NCBI GenBank assembly: GCA_937907705.1
Contig: CALCVP010000073.1
Location: forward strand, 1 to 46,873
Origin: an uncultured Prevotella sp.
GTDB lineage: Bacteria; Bacteroidota; Bacteroidia; Bacteroidales; Bacteroidaceae
Reading direction: 5' to 3'
DNA: 46,873 bases
Shown here: one piece after another, positions 33,647 through 43,282 of the stretch
How the letters are laid out: each line of letters begins with the position of its first letter
Position numbering within the stretch: position 1 is the first letter of the stretch
The notes under the pieces: generated by a model
Told to the model about the DNA's origin: nothing
What the model saw: the letters and a program-made list of their open reading frames with translations, nothing else
Databases searched by the model: none
Program-made: the position numbers and the translations under genes

Positions 33647-36226
33647 ATGGACAATAGTAACACAATTGATCAGGACAGAATAATCAAAATCAATATTGAA
33701 GAAGAGATGAAATCTTCATACATTGATTATTCTATGTCAGTAATTGTTGCACGAGCTTTGCCTGATGTGCGTGATGGTTTCAAACCTGTACATCGTCGCA
33801 TACTTTATGGTATGATGGGTATAGGTAATACAAGTGATAAACCATATAAAAAATGTGCACGTGTAGTAGGTGAAGTACTTGGTAAATATCACCCACATGG
33901 TGATAGCTCTGTATATGGAGCCTTAGTTAGAATGGCTCAAGATTGGAATATGAGATATACCTTAGTTGATGGTCAAGGTAACTTTGGTAGTGTAGATGGA
34001 GATTCTGCCGCTGCCATGCGTTATACAGAGTGCCGTTTGTCAAAGATGGGTGAACATATCATGGATGACTTGGACAAGGACACAGTTGACATGATGAATA
34101 ACTTTGACGATTCGTTGCAAGAACCAACAGTAATGCCTACAAAAGTACCAAACTTATTGGTAAATGGTGCAAATGGTATAGCTGTTGGTATGGCAACAAA
34201 TATTCCTACTCATAATTTGGGAGAAGTCATTGATGGATGTTGTGCTTATATTGATAATCCAGACATTGATATAGATGGATTAATGCATTATATTAAGGCT
34301 CCAGATTTTCCTACGGGTGCTTATATATATGGCATACAGGGCGTAAAGGATGCATACGAAACAGGACGAGGTCGTGTCGTAATGCGTGCTAAGGCGGAAA
34401 TAGAAAGTGGCGAGTCTCATGATAAAATAGTAATTACAGAAATACCTTATGGCGTTAATAAAGCGCAACTGATTGAATATATAGCGGATTTAGTAAAAGA
34501 GGGTAAGCTTGATGGTATCAGCAATGCTAATGATGAGTCAGGCCGTCAGGGCATGCGTATAGTAATTGATATTAAAAGAGATGCTAATGCAAATGTTATT
34601 TTAAATAAGTTATTTAAGATGACTGCATTACAGAGTTCTTTCTCAGTTAACTGTATAGCATTGGTTAATGGAAGGCCACGTGTACTTACATTAAAAGATT
34701 GCATTAGATACTTTGTTGAACACCGTCATGAGGTAACAATAAGGCGCACAAAATATGATTTGAAAAAAGCTCAAGATAGGGCCCATATCTTAGAAGGCTT
34801 GATTATAGCATGTGATAATATTGACGAAGTAGTACATATCATACGTGCCTCAAAAACTCCTTCTGATGCGCAACGTAAATTGGAAGTACGATTTGAACTT
34901 GATGAAATTCAATCCAAGGCTATTGTTGATATGCGCTTAAGTCAGTTAACTGGTCTCCGAATGGATCAGTTACATGCTGAGTATGAAGAGCTTGAAAAGC
35001 AAATAGCCTACTTGCAGTCCATTCTTAATGATTCAGAATTGTGTAAAAAGGTAATGAAAGATGAACTGTTAGAAGTTAAAAATAAATATGGTGATGCCCG
35101 TAGAACTGAAATTAAATATTCAAGCGAAGAATTTAATCCAGAAGATTTTTATCCAAATGATCCAGTGGTTATTACCATTAGCCATCTTGGATATATAAAG
35201 CGTACACCATTGTCTGAGTTTAGAGAACAAGCTCGTGGTGGAGTAGGTAGTAAAGGGGCACATAGCCGTGAACAAGATTTTACGGAATTTATATATCCTG
35301 CTACAATGCATAACACAATGATGTTCTTTACTAAGAAAGGCAAATGTTATTGGCTAAAATGTTATGAAATACCTGAAGGAGCAAAAAATTCTAAAGGTAG
35401 GGCAATACAGAATTTACTAAATATAGAGAACGATGATAGTGTAAATGCCTTTTTGCGTTTAAGAGGATTGGATGACCAAGAATTTGTGAATAGTCATTAT
35501 GTTGTATTTGCTACTAAAAATGGTCTCATTAAGAAAACTTCATTGGAGGCATATAGTCGCCCACGTGCGAATGGTGTAATTGCCATAAATGTACTTAATG
35601 GTGATGAAGTTGTTGGCGTAAGACTTACCAATGGGCATAATGAACTTTTGCTGGCAGATCGCAATGGACGAGCAGTACGCTTTAATGAGGATGCAGTACG
35701 TGCAATGGGACGTGTGTCTACAGGCGTCAGAGGTATGCGTCTTGATGAAGGAGATGATGAAGTTGTTGGCATGGTTGTTGTCAATGATACAGAAAAAGAA
35801 ACTATTATGGTCGTAAGTGAGAATGGCTACGGAAAACGTAGTGATGTAAACGACTATCGTATAACAAATCGAGGTGGTAAAGGCGTAAAGACTCTTAATA
35901 TAACTGAAAAAACAGGTCGATTAGTTGCAATAAAGACGGTAACCGATGAAAATGATTTAATGATAATCAATAAGAGCGGTATTTTAATACGTTTAAAAGT
36001 ATCAGATTGTAGAGTAATGGGACGAGCAACGCAAGGTGTGCGCCTTATTAATTTGGCAAAGAAAAATGATGTGATTTCCAGTGTATGTAAAGTAATGACT
36101 TCTAACATAGAAGCATTGGCTGAAGAAGAGAGCAAAAATGATTGGAACCAGACCAATGAGGTGATAATAAAAGGTACTTTAGCCACTCAAGGTCCTGAAG
36201 AATTTAGTGATAATGAAGAAAAATAG
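33647..36226 (+). CDS. gyrA: DNA gyrase subunit A
   Basis: Cuts and religates DNA in the gyrase tetramer. The 859-residue product has the catalytic Tyr126 in AAMRYTECR, the HPHGDSSVYG quinolone region (82-91), the coiled-coil and gate (about 340-490), and a six-bladed C-terminal beta-pinwheel (about 495-825). The GyrA box is present as QARGGVG (about 526-532), a variant of QRRGGKG. This box argues for gyrase and not topoisomerase IV. Ends in an acidic tail. A TPR gene follows after 25 nt, so both may be cotranscribed. No clear promoter was found upstream. Confidence 0.93.
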   Translation: MDNSNTIDQDRIIKINIEEEMKSSYIDYSMSVIVARALPDVRDGFKPVHRRILYGMMGIGNTSDKPYKKCARVVGEVLGKYHPHGDSSVYGALVRMAQDWNMRYTLVDGQGNFGSVDGDSAAAMRYTECRLSKMGEHIMDDLDKDTVDMMNNFDDSLQEPTVMPTKVPNLLVNGANGIAVGMATNIPTHNLGEVIDGCCAYIDNPDIDIDGLMHYIKAPDFPTGAYIYGIQGVKDAYETGRGRVVMRAKAEIESGESHDKIVITEIPYGVNKAQLIEYIADLVKEGKLDGISNANDESGRQGMRIVIDIKRDANANVILNKLFKMTALQSSFSVNCIALVNGRPRVLTLKDCIRYFVEHRHEVTIRRTKYDLKKAQDRAHILEGLIIACDNIDEVVHIIRASKTPSDAQRKLEVRFELDEIQSKAIVDMRLSQLTGLRMDQLHAEYEELEKQIAYLQSILNDSELCKKVMKDELLEVKNKYGDARRTEIKYSSEEFNPEDFYPNDPVVITISHLGYIKRTPLSEFREQARGGVGSKGAHSREQDFTEFIYPATMHNTMMFFTKKGKCYWLKCYEIPEGAKNSKGRAIQNLLNIENDDSVNAFLRLRGLDDQEFVNSHYVVFATKNGLIKKTSLEAYSRPRANGVIAINVLNGDEVVGVRLTNGHNELLLADRNGRAVRFNEDAVRAMGRVSTGVRGMRLDEGDDEVVGMVVVNDTEKETIMVVSENGYGKRSDVNDYRITNRGGKGVKTLNITEKTGRLVAIKTVTDENDLMIINKSGILIRLKVSDCRVMGRATQGVRLINLAKKNDVISSVCKVMTSNIEALAEEESKNDWNQTNEVIIKGTLATQGPEEFSDNEEK

Positions 36227-36251
36227 ATTAATATTAAAAAATAAATTTATT

Positions 36252-37496
36252 ATGAAGAAAGTAGTAGTGTTTGCGTTGACTGTCTTATGCAGTTCAACCA
36301 CATTTGCGCAGGATGTATTCAAGCAGATTTCAAAAATCAAAAATTATGATGAAGCTTCAACAGCTTTAAAAGCTAATCTTTCAAGCATGTCGGCAGAACA
36401 AAAAGCTAAATGTTATAATGCATTAGTAGATTTAGCATATAGCAAAGTTGTAAAAGAACAAGCGACTGTAACAAGCAATCAAATGGCTGCACAACTTGGT
36501 ACAAAAGTTGAACCGTATGATACAGTGGGACTTTATACCGCAGCTCTTAAGTCTATTGAAGATGGTGTTCTTTGTGATGAGTTTGATAATCTGCCTAATG
36601 ATAAGGGAAAAGTAAAACCTAAATTTCACAAATCGAATGCTTCACGTTTGTATCCTATTCGCTTTCATTTAATTAATGCTGGAATATATTTTCAAAATCA
36701 TGGCGATGAAGCTCAATCATATAAGTATTTAGCTGCATATGTAGAAAGTGCGTCTTATCCATTGTTTAATGAACAAGATAAGTCAAAAGACACCAATCTT
36801 GGGCAAATTGCATATTATGCAGGACGTTCTGCATATATCGCTAAAGATTATGATAAGGCAGAAAAATATGCAGATATAGCATTAAAGGATACTGCTTATG
36901 CAAAAGATGCAATGCAACTGAAATTAGCTGTTATGCAGTCTATGCTGAAAACCCATTCAGATTCTGTTAATTATGTAAATAAGTTAAAAGATTTATATGC
37001 TAAAGATGAAAATAATGATGCTTTGTTTTCAACTCTTAGCTCAATGTTTTTATCTTTAAATCAAGCAACAGAACTTAATGCTTTAGTTGAAGCAAAATTG
37101 GCAAAAGATCCAAATAATTTTGCAGCTCTTACAATATTAGGACAGGCTGATATGAATACTCATAAATGGGATGATGCCATTTCATATTTAAAAAAAGCGG
37201 AACGAGTACAGCCTAAGAATGTAGCTGTAGTTGGCTCAATAGGTAACTGTTATATGTATAAGGCTCAAGAAGCTGCAGCAAAGGCCTCAGGAAAAACTGG
37301 ACGTCTTGCTCCTGCGGCCGAAAAGGTTATTATAGATGTATATAAAACGGCTATAGAATACCTTGAAAAGGCAAAGGAGCTTGATAAAGATATGCAGTTT
37401 AAAAATGTATGGGCTTATTCTCTTTATACTTGTTGTTATAGAATATATGGTCAAGATGATGCAAAAACAAAAGAGTATGAGTCTTTTGTAAAATAA
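36252..37496 (+). CDS. Secreted TPR protein downstream of gyrA (paralogue 1)
   Basis: A 414-residue exported protein with a signal peptide (cleavage after about TFAQ, residue 20) and TPR-like helical repeats (about 190-400; for example NFAALTILGQADMNTHKWDDAISYLKKAERVQP). The start at 36252 gives a clean signal peptide and a 25-nt distance from gyrA; the longer frame from 36207 overlaps gyrA. It is homologous in layout to the next gene (LINAGIYFQN against LYNGGIYFLN). Function unknown; a periplasmic scaffold role is inferred from the TPRs. Confidence 0.83.
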   Translation: MKKVVVFALTVLCSSTTFAQDVFKQISKIKNYDEASTALKANLSSMSAEQKAKCYNALVDLAYSKVVKEQATVTSNQMAAQLGTKVEPYDTVGLYTAALKSIEDGVLCDEFDNLPNDKGKVKPKFHKSNASRLYPIRFHLINAGIYFQNHGDEAQSYKYLAAYVESASYPLFNEQDKSKDTNLGQIAYYAGRSAYIAKDYDKAEKYADIALKDTAYAKDAMQLKLAVMQSMLKTHSDSVNYVNKLKDLYAKDENNDALFSTLSSMFLSLNQATELNALVEAKLAKDPNNFAALTILGQADMNTHKWDDAISYLKKAERVQPKNVAVVGSIGNCYMYKAQEAAAKASGKTGRLAPAAEKVIIDVYKTAIEYLEKAKELDKDMQFKNVWAYSLYTCCYRIYGQDDAKTKEYESFVK

Positions 37497-37506
37497 ATAC
37501 TAATAT

Positions 37507-37550
37507 AGGTGAATAGCTAATTATGTGTATAAGTAATTAACTATTCACCT
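37507..37550 (+). terminator. Hairpin terminator after the first TPR gene
   Basis: AGGTGAATAGCTAATTA (37507-37523) pairs with TAATTAACTATTCACCT (37534-37550), 17 bp with one mismatch, 10 nt after the stop. Confidence 0.75.
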
Positions 37551-37645
37551 ATTACACTTTGCTAAAGTATTTTATATGACTTATATAAATGAATAGTAGG
37601 ATTTAGTATTACTAATTTTATGCATATTTTTAGGAATATAGTTTT

Positions 37646-38845
37646 ATGGGCTTTTATATTCGTATCATTTTATTAAGTTTTTGTCTATTTACACTTAGTA
37701 TAAGTTCTTATGCTCAAAAAAAAGAAATAAGTCAGGCACGAGCTTATATTAAGAGTAGAACTAATTTAGATAAAGCAGAATCATCAATGAGAGCACTATT
37801 GACTGATAGCGCAAATATAAAAAATATAAAGATATATACAACATTAGTAGATATAGTGCGAACTCAATATGAGATGATGAATGAAAAAATGTATTTAAAA
37901 CAGAGTGTGGATACGGCAGATATGTTTATCACTGCACGCAGGATGTTTTCTGTATATGAGGCATTAGATAGCATAGAGATGCTTAATTCTCAGCTGAAAA
38001 ATAGAAAGAAAAATTCTGCGTATCTTGCTTGTTATAGACCTAATTTATATAATGGTGGTATCTATTTTTTGAATAAGAACAGATTTGCTGATGCATACGA
38101 CATGTTTGATACCTATATAAAATGTATCCATCAGCCAATTTTTTCAGGTAAGCAATATAAAATAGATAAATTGACAAATTTAGCAGGTTATTGGGCAACT
38201 TATTCAGGATTCAAATTGAAATCTTTTGAAAAGGTATTTAGATATTCAGATATGGCCTTGAATGTTCCTCAGTATAAGGAACGTGTGATGTTTTATTTAT
38301 CAGAAAGCTATCTATTGAAAAAAGATACGGCTAATTATTATAATATGTTAAAGAAGGGCTTTAATAGTTTTAAAAAGTCAGAATATTTTTTTACACGATT
38401 AGTTGATTATTACAATGAAGCAAATGATTATGATTCTGCTATGGTTGTAGTCAATTGTGCTTTAAAGGAAGATGCAAATAATAAGTTATTCCTTTTTGCA
38501 AAGAGTAATATACTCTTAAATTTAGGTCAATATGATGCTTGTATAGCTGTTTGTGATACATTAATAGGAAGACAACAGGCATCTTCAGAAGTATATTTTA
38601 ATGCTGGAGTATCTTATATAAACAAAGCATTACTATTAGAGAAAGATATAAAAAATTTAAAAGCAAATAATGAAAAAATATTGGCTTTGTATAAAAAAGC
38701 GCTACCCTATATGGAAAATTTTAGGGTATTGGAACCTGTGCAAAAAAAACGATGGGCACCTTCTCTCTATAATATATATTTGAAGCTGAATATGGGTAAG
38801 CAGTTTGAGGAAATGAGCAACATTCTTAACAAATTGAGAACCTAG
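37646..38845 (+). CDS. Secreted TPR protein (paralogue 2)
   Basis: A 399-residue exported protein with a signal peptide (cleavage after about SYAQ, residue 23) and helical TPR-like repeats (about 140-330). It matches the upstream gene along its length: ARAYIKSRTNLDKAESSMRAL corresponds to the start region, and PNLYNGGIYFLNKNRFADAY to the equivalent block. It is less acidic and shorter, and has diverged considerably. A terminator separates the two genes. No function is known. Confidence 0.8.
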   Translation: MGFYIRIILLSFCLFTLSISSYAQKKEISQARAYIKSRTNLDKAESSMRALLTDSANIKNIKIYTTLVDIVRTQYEMMNEKMYLKQSVDTADMFITARRMFSVYEALDSIEMLNSQLKNRKKNSAYLACYRPNLYNGGIYFLNKNRFADAYDMFDTYIKCIHQPIFSGKQYKIDKLTNLAGYWATYSGFKLKSFEKVFRYSDMALNVPQYKERVMFYLSESYLLKKDTANYYNMLKKGFNSFKKSEYFFTRLVDYYNEANDYDSAMVVVNCALKEDANNKLFLFAKSNILLNLGQYDACIAVCDTLIGRQQASSEVYFNAGVSYINKALLLEKDIKNLKANNEKILALYKKALPYMENFRVLEPVQKKRWAPSLYNIYLKLNMGKQFEEMSNILNKLRT

Positions 38846-38920
38846 GATGAATCATAATTATTTTAGATAATCTGCATTTAAAAAGACAAAAGAATAACTT
38901 TCAAAATTAAATATTTGCAC

Positions 38921-38928
38921 TATCTTTG
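38921..38928 (+). promoter_or_regulatory. -7 element of the NupG-like transporter
   Basis: TATCTTTG matches exactly. The expected -33 position has TTTC (38899-38902) instead of TTTG at about 19-nt spacing. The ATG is 67 nt downstream. Confidence 0.5.
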
Positions 38929-38994
38929 TAGTAGCTAAGACATATACGAAAAGACATAAAAAGCTATTTAGAAGTTAATATTACAATCAAAAAA

Positions 38995-40311
38995 ATGAAT
39001 ATGAATATAAAAATCCGTCTATCAATTATGAATTTCCTTGAATTTGCTATTTGGGGAGCATATTTAACATGCATGAGTAACTATTTAGGCACTGTAGGCT
39101 TAGGCAATATGATACCATGGTTTTATTCTATTCAGGGAATAGTCTCAATATTTATGCCTACAATTATAGGTATAGTTGCAGATAAGTATGTCCAACCTCA
39201 GCGAATGCTTGCTATATGCCATTTCTTGGCTGCTACATTTATGGCTTGCTGTTGGATGTTAGGATATCAAGCTGGTTTAGGATGCGAGATACAAAATAAA
39301 TCATTGTTTATTTTGTCGTATACACTAAGCGTGGCTTTCTATATGCCAACTTTAGCCTTGTCTAATACTGTTGCATTTTCGGTTTTAAAGCATTACCATT
39401 ATGATACTATTCAAAACTTTCCTCCAATAAGAGTATTGGGAACTATTGGTTTCATTGCATCTATGTGGTTCGTAAATTGTGCTGCATATACAGATGAAGG
39501 GGGCTTTTTCTTTAGTATTACTGATGAAAATAGGTTTCAATATACATATATGCAATTTTTAGTGTCTTCAATCCTTGGACTTCTATTGACTTTATATTCT
39601 TTTACATTACCGGCATGCTCTATTGTTAAGTGCCATAAAAATGTTTCTTTATCAGAATCCTTAGGGCTGAATGCTTTTAAATTATTTGGTGAAAAGCGAA
39701 TGGCTCTATTTTTTATATTTTCTATGCTGTTAGGCATGTCTTTGCAAGTAACAAATGGCTATGCAACACCTTTTATAACAAGTTTTAGTGGCATTAAAGA
39801 ATATGCAAATACTTTTGGCGCTCATAATGCAACTTTATTAACGTCATTATCACAAGTTTCAGAAGCATTATGTATATTGCTAATTCCATTTTTTTTGAAA
39901 CGATTTGGCATAAAGATGGTTATGCTAATAGCTATGATAGCATGGGTATTAAGATTTGCATTATTTGGACTGGGAAATCCTGGAGAGGACTTATGGATGT
40001 TTGTTTTATCTATGATTGTATATGGAGTAGCTTTTGATTTCTTTAATGTATCAGGCGCATTGTTTGTGGAAAAGGAAACAGATGCCTCTATTCAAGCTTC
40101 AGCTCAAGGATTATTCATGTTGATGACTAATGGAATAGGTGCTTCTATAGGGACTTTGGCTGCAGGAAGGGTTGTGGAACATTACTGTCATTGGGAAGGC
40201 AAATATTTGATAGGAAACTGGTCTACCACATGGCTTATATTTGCAGGTTATGCTTTATTAGTAGCAATTTTATTTTTGATTTTTTTTAAGCAGAAAAATA
40301 TTAAAAGGTAA
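38995..40311 (+). CDS. Nucleoside:H+ symporter-like MFS transporter (NupG family)
   Basis: A 438-residue membrane protein with about 12 hydrophobic segments. It starts IRLSIMNFLEFAIWGAYLTC, followed by GIVADKY (a loop 2-3 motif), and resembles the NupG/XapB nucleoside permeases. It would import nucleosides by proton symport across the inner membrane. Two close ATGs (38995 and 39001) could serve as starts. In Bacteroidetes this gene often precedes the bifunctional nuclease gene, which here is separated from it by an insertion sequence. Confidence 0.85.
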   Translation: MNMNIKIRLSIMNFLEFAIWGAYLTCMSNYLGTVGLGNMIPWFYSIQGIVSIFMPTIIGIVADKYVQPQRMLAICHFLAATFMACCWMLGYQAGLGCEIQNKSLFILSYTLSVAFYMPTLALSNTVAFSVLKHYHYDTIQNFPPIRVLGTIGFIASMWFVNCAAYTDEGGFFFSITDENRFQYTYMQFLVSSILGLLLTLYSFTLPACSIVKCHKNVSLSESLGLNAFKLFGEKRMALFFIFSMLLGMSLQVTNGYATPFITSFSGIKEYANTFGAHNATLLTSLSQVSEALCILLIPFFLKRFGIKMVMLIAMIAWVLRFALFGLGNPGEDLWMFVLSMIVYGVAFDFFNVSGALFVEKETDASIQASAQGLFMLMTNGIGASIGTLAAGRVVEHYCHWEGKYLIGNWSTTWLIFAGYALLVAILFLIFFKQKNIKR

Positions 40312-40361
40312 TTAGTGTTTCGTTAATTACAATGCAAAATATCCAATAATTTATATTGCTT

Positions 40362-40369
40362 TATCTTTG
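40362..40369 (+). promoter_or_regulatory. Isolated -7 element, possibly the native promoter of the nuclease-rsmE operon
   Basis: TATCTTTG matches exactly, but no TTG lies 19-21 nt upstream. It now faces the transposase gene; before the insertion it could have driven the genes at 41978 and beyond. Confidence 0.35.
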
Positions 40370-40390
40370 GCTTTTTAGCATAAAATTCGT

Positions 40391-41955
40391 ACACTTTATA
40401 GTGCTAAATCATAATTGAGATGAAATATACTTCACATTTGAAACAGCTGTCTCTTGATACGTTCTGCTCATCTTTTGATGACTTGGACAAGAATAATCGT
40501 TGGGTAAAACTTGGCGATCTTCTTCCATGGACAGAATTAGAAAAGGTATATAACTCCTGTGTCGATGAAGCTCAAAGTGCAGCAGGTAACAAGCTTGCCT
40601 GCATAATTATCGGTGTATGTATTATCAAGCATAAGTTTTCTCGTTCAGATAAAGAAACCGTCTCGATGATTCAGAAGAATCCATACATACAGTATTTGCA
40701 TTGTCTGTCAAATTTCACTGATAAGTCGCTTTTCGACCAGTCCCTGTTTACAACTATTCGTAAGCGTATTGCCATTGAGGAGATTAATCGGTTTACTACA
40801 GAACTTTTCAATAAGGGGCTTGCATCCAAGGAGGCATGCCAGATAGAAAAACAAAAGTGCAAGGATGACAATGAAGAGCTACCAATAACCTGTACAGGAG
40901 ACAATGGCGTAGGGTTTATGGACAGTCAGAAACGAACACATAAAGGTGTACTGAAGATTAATGCGACCTGTGATGATGCCGAAGTTCGCTATCCAGTTGC
41001 TGTCGACATCATCCATAACGGATATAAGATTGCCGACCGTTACATCAGAAAAATCTATAAATGGCTTCATATCAAGAATATTAGAAGCTTTTACTGTGAC
41101 GCATGTAGTTTTTATATAGAACTTATCAAACGCAAGAAGAAAGAAACAATACTCATTCGCTCCACAACATCAGCCATGTTGAACCATATGAAAAAAGTTC
41201 TCCGTAAACTTGTAGAACTTTTTGTAGAGTTCAGAAGTAGCCAAGACATATTGCAACCTCATGAGCAATGTATTCTCAGAACCACCTTCGGCATGTGTTC
41301 ACAACAGTCGGAGATGTTTGAAGAAAAAAAGCATCAATGCAAAGACCGAATACTCTGTATTTTTCAGCCACATGTGCCGTCTATAGTCAGAAGCAAGTCA
41401 GAAACTCCGACAGAGTTCGGGGAAAAGGCAGGTGTTGTTGCTAATGAAGAATACACCTTTATAGAACATTACAGTGGGAATACCTGCAACGAAAATTCAA
41501 AATTCTTATTGCAGATTCAGTCCTTCAAAGAACGCTTTGGACACGTTCCTGCTACTATTCTTGCAGACAAAATCTACATAAGTAAGGCATACAAAACAAT
41601 TCTCAAAGAGTATGAGATAAAGGCTTATTGTAAACCGTTAGACCGACTGACAAAGAAGATCAAAAGTTCTGAATATATCGAGAAAATAGGCGAGGTTGTC
41701 GAAGAACGAAATGAAGTTGAATGCTCTTTCGGCTTGGGCAAGAGAATATATCGAGCCAGCAACATAAGAGCCAAGTTTCCAGAAACAGTAGGATGCTGGA
41801 CTGGAATGTGCTACTTTGTCAAGAGCATGATGAAAGTCCTTAGGGGACTTCGTCTTGCTATTTTCGAATTTTGGCTCAATTTATGGATAGATACCATTGC
41901 AAATATAGGGCTGCAGCTTTGAGTTTGTGGTAATTTGTTTTCAGTGGACACTTTA
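40391..41955 (+). mobile_element. Insertion sequence (IS1182/IS5-type), boundaries approximate
   Basis: A single transposase gene fills the element. The 8-bp direct repeat ACACTTTA occurs at 40391-40398 and 41948-41955 and could be a target duplication. Terminal inverted repeats are not resolved: the left side after the repeat reads TAGTGCTAAATC and the right side ends TTTTCAGTGG. The exact ends therefore remain uncertain by tens of bases. Confidence 0.6.
40420..41922 (+). CDS. DDE transposase, IS1182/IS5-type family
   Basis: A 500-residue transposase. It has the N-terminal pattern of this family (TFCSSFDDLDKNNRWVKLGD) and the Lys/Asp/Glu-rich spacer. Probable catalytic residues are Asp185 or Asp186 in INATCDDAEVRYP, Asp383 in ILADKIY and Glu434 in RNEVECSFGLG. 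Other hallmarks are TEFGEKAGV and ERFGHVPATI. The frame is intact. Codon use is somewhat different from the neighbours, as expected for a mobile gene. It lies between the transporter and nuclease genes. Confidence 0.88.
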   Translation: MKYTSHLKQLSLDTFCSSFDDLDKNNRWVKLGDLLPWTELEKVYNSCVDEAQSAAGNKLACIIIGVCIIKHKFSRSDKETVSMIQKNPYIQYLHCLSNFTDKSLFDQSLFTTIRKRIAIEEINRFTTELFNKGLASKEACQIEKQKCKDDNEELPITCTGDNGVGFMDSQKRTHKGVLKINATCDDAEVRYPVAVDIIHNGYKIADRYIRKIYKWLHIKNIRSFYCDACSFYIELIKRKKKETILIRSTTSAMLNHMKKVLRKLVELFVEFRSSQDILQPHEQCILRTTFGMCSQQSEMFEEKKHQCKDRILCIFQPHVPSIVRSKSETPTEFGEKAGVVANEEYTFIEHYSGNTCNENSKFLLQIQSFKERFGHVPATILADKIYISKAYKTILKEYEIKAYCKPLDRLTKKIKSSEYIEKIGEVVEERNEVECSFGLGKRIYRASNIRAKFPETVGCWTGMCYFVKSMMKVLRGLRLAIFEFWLNLWIDTIANIGLQL

Positions 41956-41977
41956 ATTGTTTTTTGAGGAGTTTATT

Positions 41978-42532
41978 ATGAAAAAAGAAAAATTGATATT
42001 TGGTGGAATCTCAGAAATTAGAGGATCTGATGGTATGGGTCTTATTATATTGTTAGACGAAAAGAAACAGCGCCAATTATCTATAGTTTGTGATAAAACA
42101 ATATTATTACAAATTCAACTTCGCATAGAAAAATCATCAGTTACAAAAATTCTATTGCCAGAAGTGTTGGCAAGGCAATTTAAAAATAATGCAGAATTGC
42201 AGTATGAACTTATAATAGATGGAATTGTTGATGAGCAATATCGTACACTATTATACAATACTAAGACTATAGAGTCAACCTTAATAAGAACTTCAGATGC
42301 CGTCTTATTATCGTTGATAATGAGTATACCTATATATATTGAATCTTCTTTAATGTCGAGGCAATCCGCTGCCTATAAAAAGGATATCAAGGGCGTTTCT
42401 ATACCAATAAATACTATTAGTGATACAATGTTGAGTAAGGCTTTAGATAAGGCTATAAAAGAGGAAAATTATGAATTAGCGTCTCGTTTGCGAGACGAAA
42501 TATTGCGTCGAAAAAATAGGCAACACTTTTAA
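41978..42532 (+). CDS. Bifunctional nuclease-family protein (DUF151 plus UVR motif)
   Basis: A 184-residue protein. The N-terminal DUF151/BFN-like domain is at about 20-130, with the typical segment TSDAVLLSLIMSIPIYIESSL. A UVR-type motif lies at the C-terminus (ALDKAIKEENYELASRLRDEI, about 155-175). Plant homologues of DUF151 cleave DNA and RNA; the bacterial role is unclear. The start at 41978 follows a good Shine-Dalgarno-like GAGGAG (41965-41970), unusual for this lineage; the longer frame from 41957 begins in the insertion-sequence flank. rsmE follows 11 nt later. Confidence 0.85.
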   Translation: MKKEKLIFGGISEIRGSDGMGLIILLDEKKQRQLSIVCDKTILLQIQLRIEKSSVTKILLPEVLARQFKNNAELQYELIIDGIVDEQYRTLLYNTKTIESTLIRTSDAVLLSLIMSIPIYIESSLMSRQSAAYKKDIKGVSIPINTISDTMLSKALDKAIKEENYELASRLRDEILRRKNRQHF

Positions 42533-42543
42533 TTTGATTAGCT

Positions 42544-43275
42544 ATGAAAGAAACAAGATTTTTTTATGTGCCAAATGCGGGCAAACTTACGGAGTTGCCT
42601 TTAGATGAAGCTATGCATGCTTTGCGTGTGTTAAGGCTAAAAAGTGGGGATGAGATGTTTCTAATGGATGGGAGTGGCACATTCTATAAGGCTGAGGTTA
42701 CAATAGCAGCAACTAAGCGTTGTATGTACAGAATAATAGAAACTTTGCCACAGGAAAAAAACTGGAGGGGACATTTGCATTTAGCGGTGGCTCCAACAAA
42801 GATGATGGATCGTATCGAATGGCTGTGTGAAAAAGCAACAGAGGTGGGAGTAGATGAATTTAGTTTTTTGAATTGCAAATTTTCGGAGCGTAAAGTAATG
42901 CGAACTGTAAGATTGGATAAAATTATCGTTTCTGCAGTTAAGCAAAGTCGAAAGCCTTGGAAACCCCAACTAAACTCGCTTATATCTTTCAAGGATTTTA
43001 TTGATACACCTCGTGTGGGCTTAAAGTTTATAGCTCATTGTTATGATGAAGTAAAGCGAATAGATTTTTTCGATGCGATTTATAATTCAGAAAAATCGAA
43101 AAGCATATCTGATATAACGGTGTTAATAGGCCCAGAGGGTGATTTTTCAATAGATGAAGTTAAATATGCTATAAATAATGGGTATATCTCAGTGTCTTTA
43201 GGAAACAGTAGGTTGCGAACGGAGACAGCAGCTCTTTCTGCTGTCTTGATGGGACATTTGGCTTTACGTAAATGA
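42544..43275 (+). CDS. rsmE: 16S rRNA (uracil-1498-N3)-methyltransferase
   Basis: SPOUT-family methyltransferase that modifies U1498 of 16S rRNA in the assembled 30S subunit. The 243-residue product has an N-terminal PUA-like domain (HALRVLRLKSGDEM) and the trefoil-knot C-terminus with IGPEGDFSIDEV and SLGNSRLRTETAAL, the SAM-binding motifs. Typical length. It starts 11 nt after the bifunctional nuclease gene, so the two form one transcript. Confidence 0.95.
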   Translation: MKETRFFYVPNAGKLTELPLDEAMHALRVLRLKSGDEMFLMDGSGTFYKAEVTIAATKRCMYRIIETLPQEKNWRGHLHLAVAPTKMMDRIEWLCEKATEVGVDEFSFLNCKFSERKVMRTVRLDKIIVSAVKQSRKPWKPQLNSLISFKDFIDTPRVGLKFIAHCYDEVKRIDFFDAIYNSEKSKSISDITVLIGPEGDFSIDEVKYAINNGYISVSLGNSRLRTETAALSAVLMGHLALRK

Positions 43276-43282
43276 GATTGGT

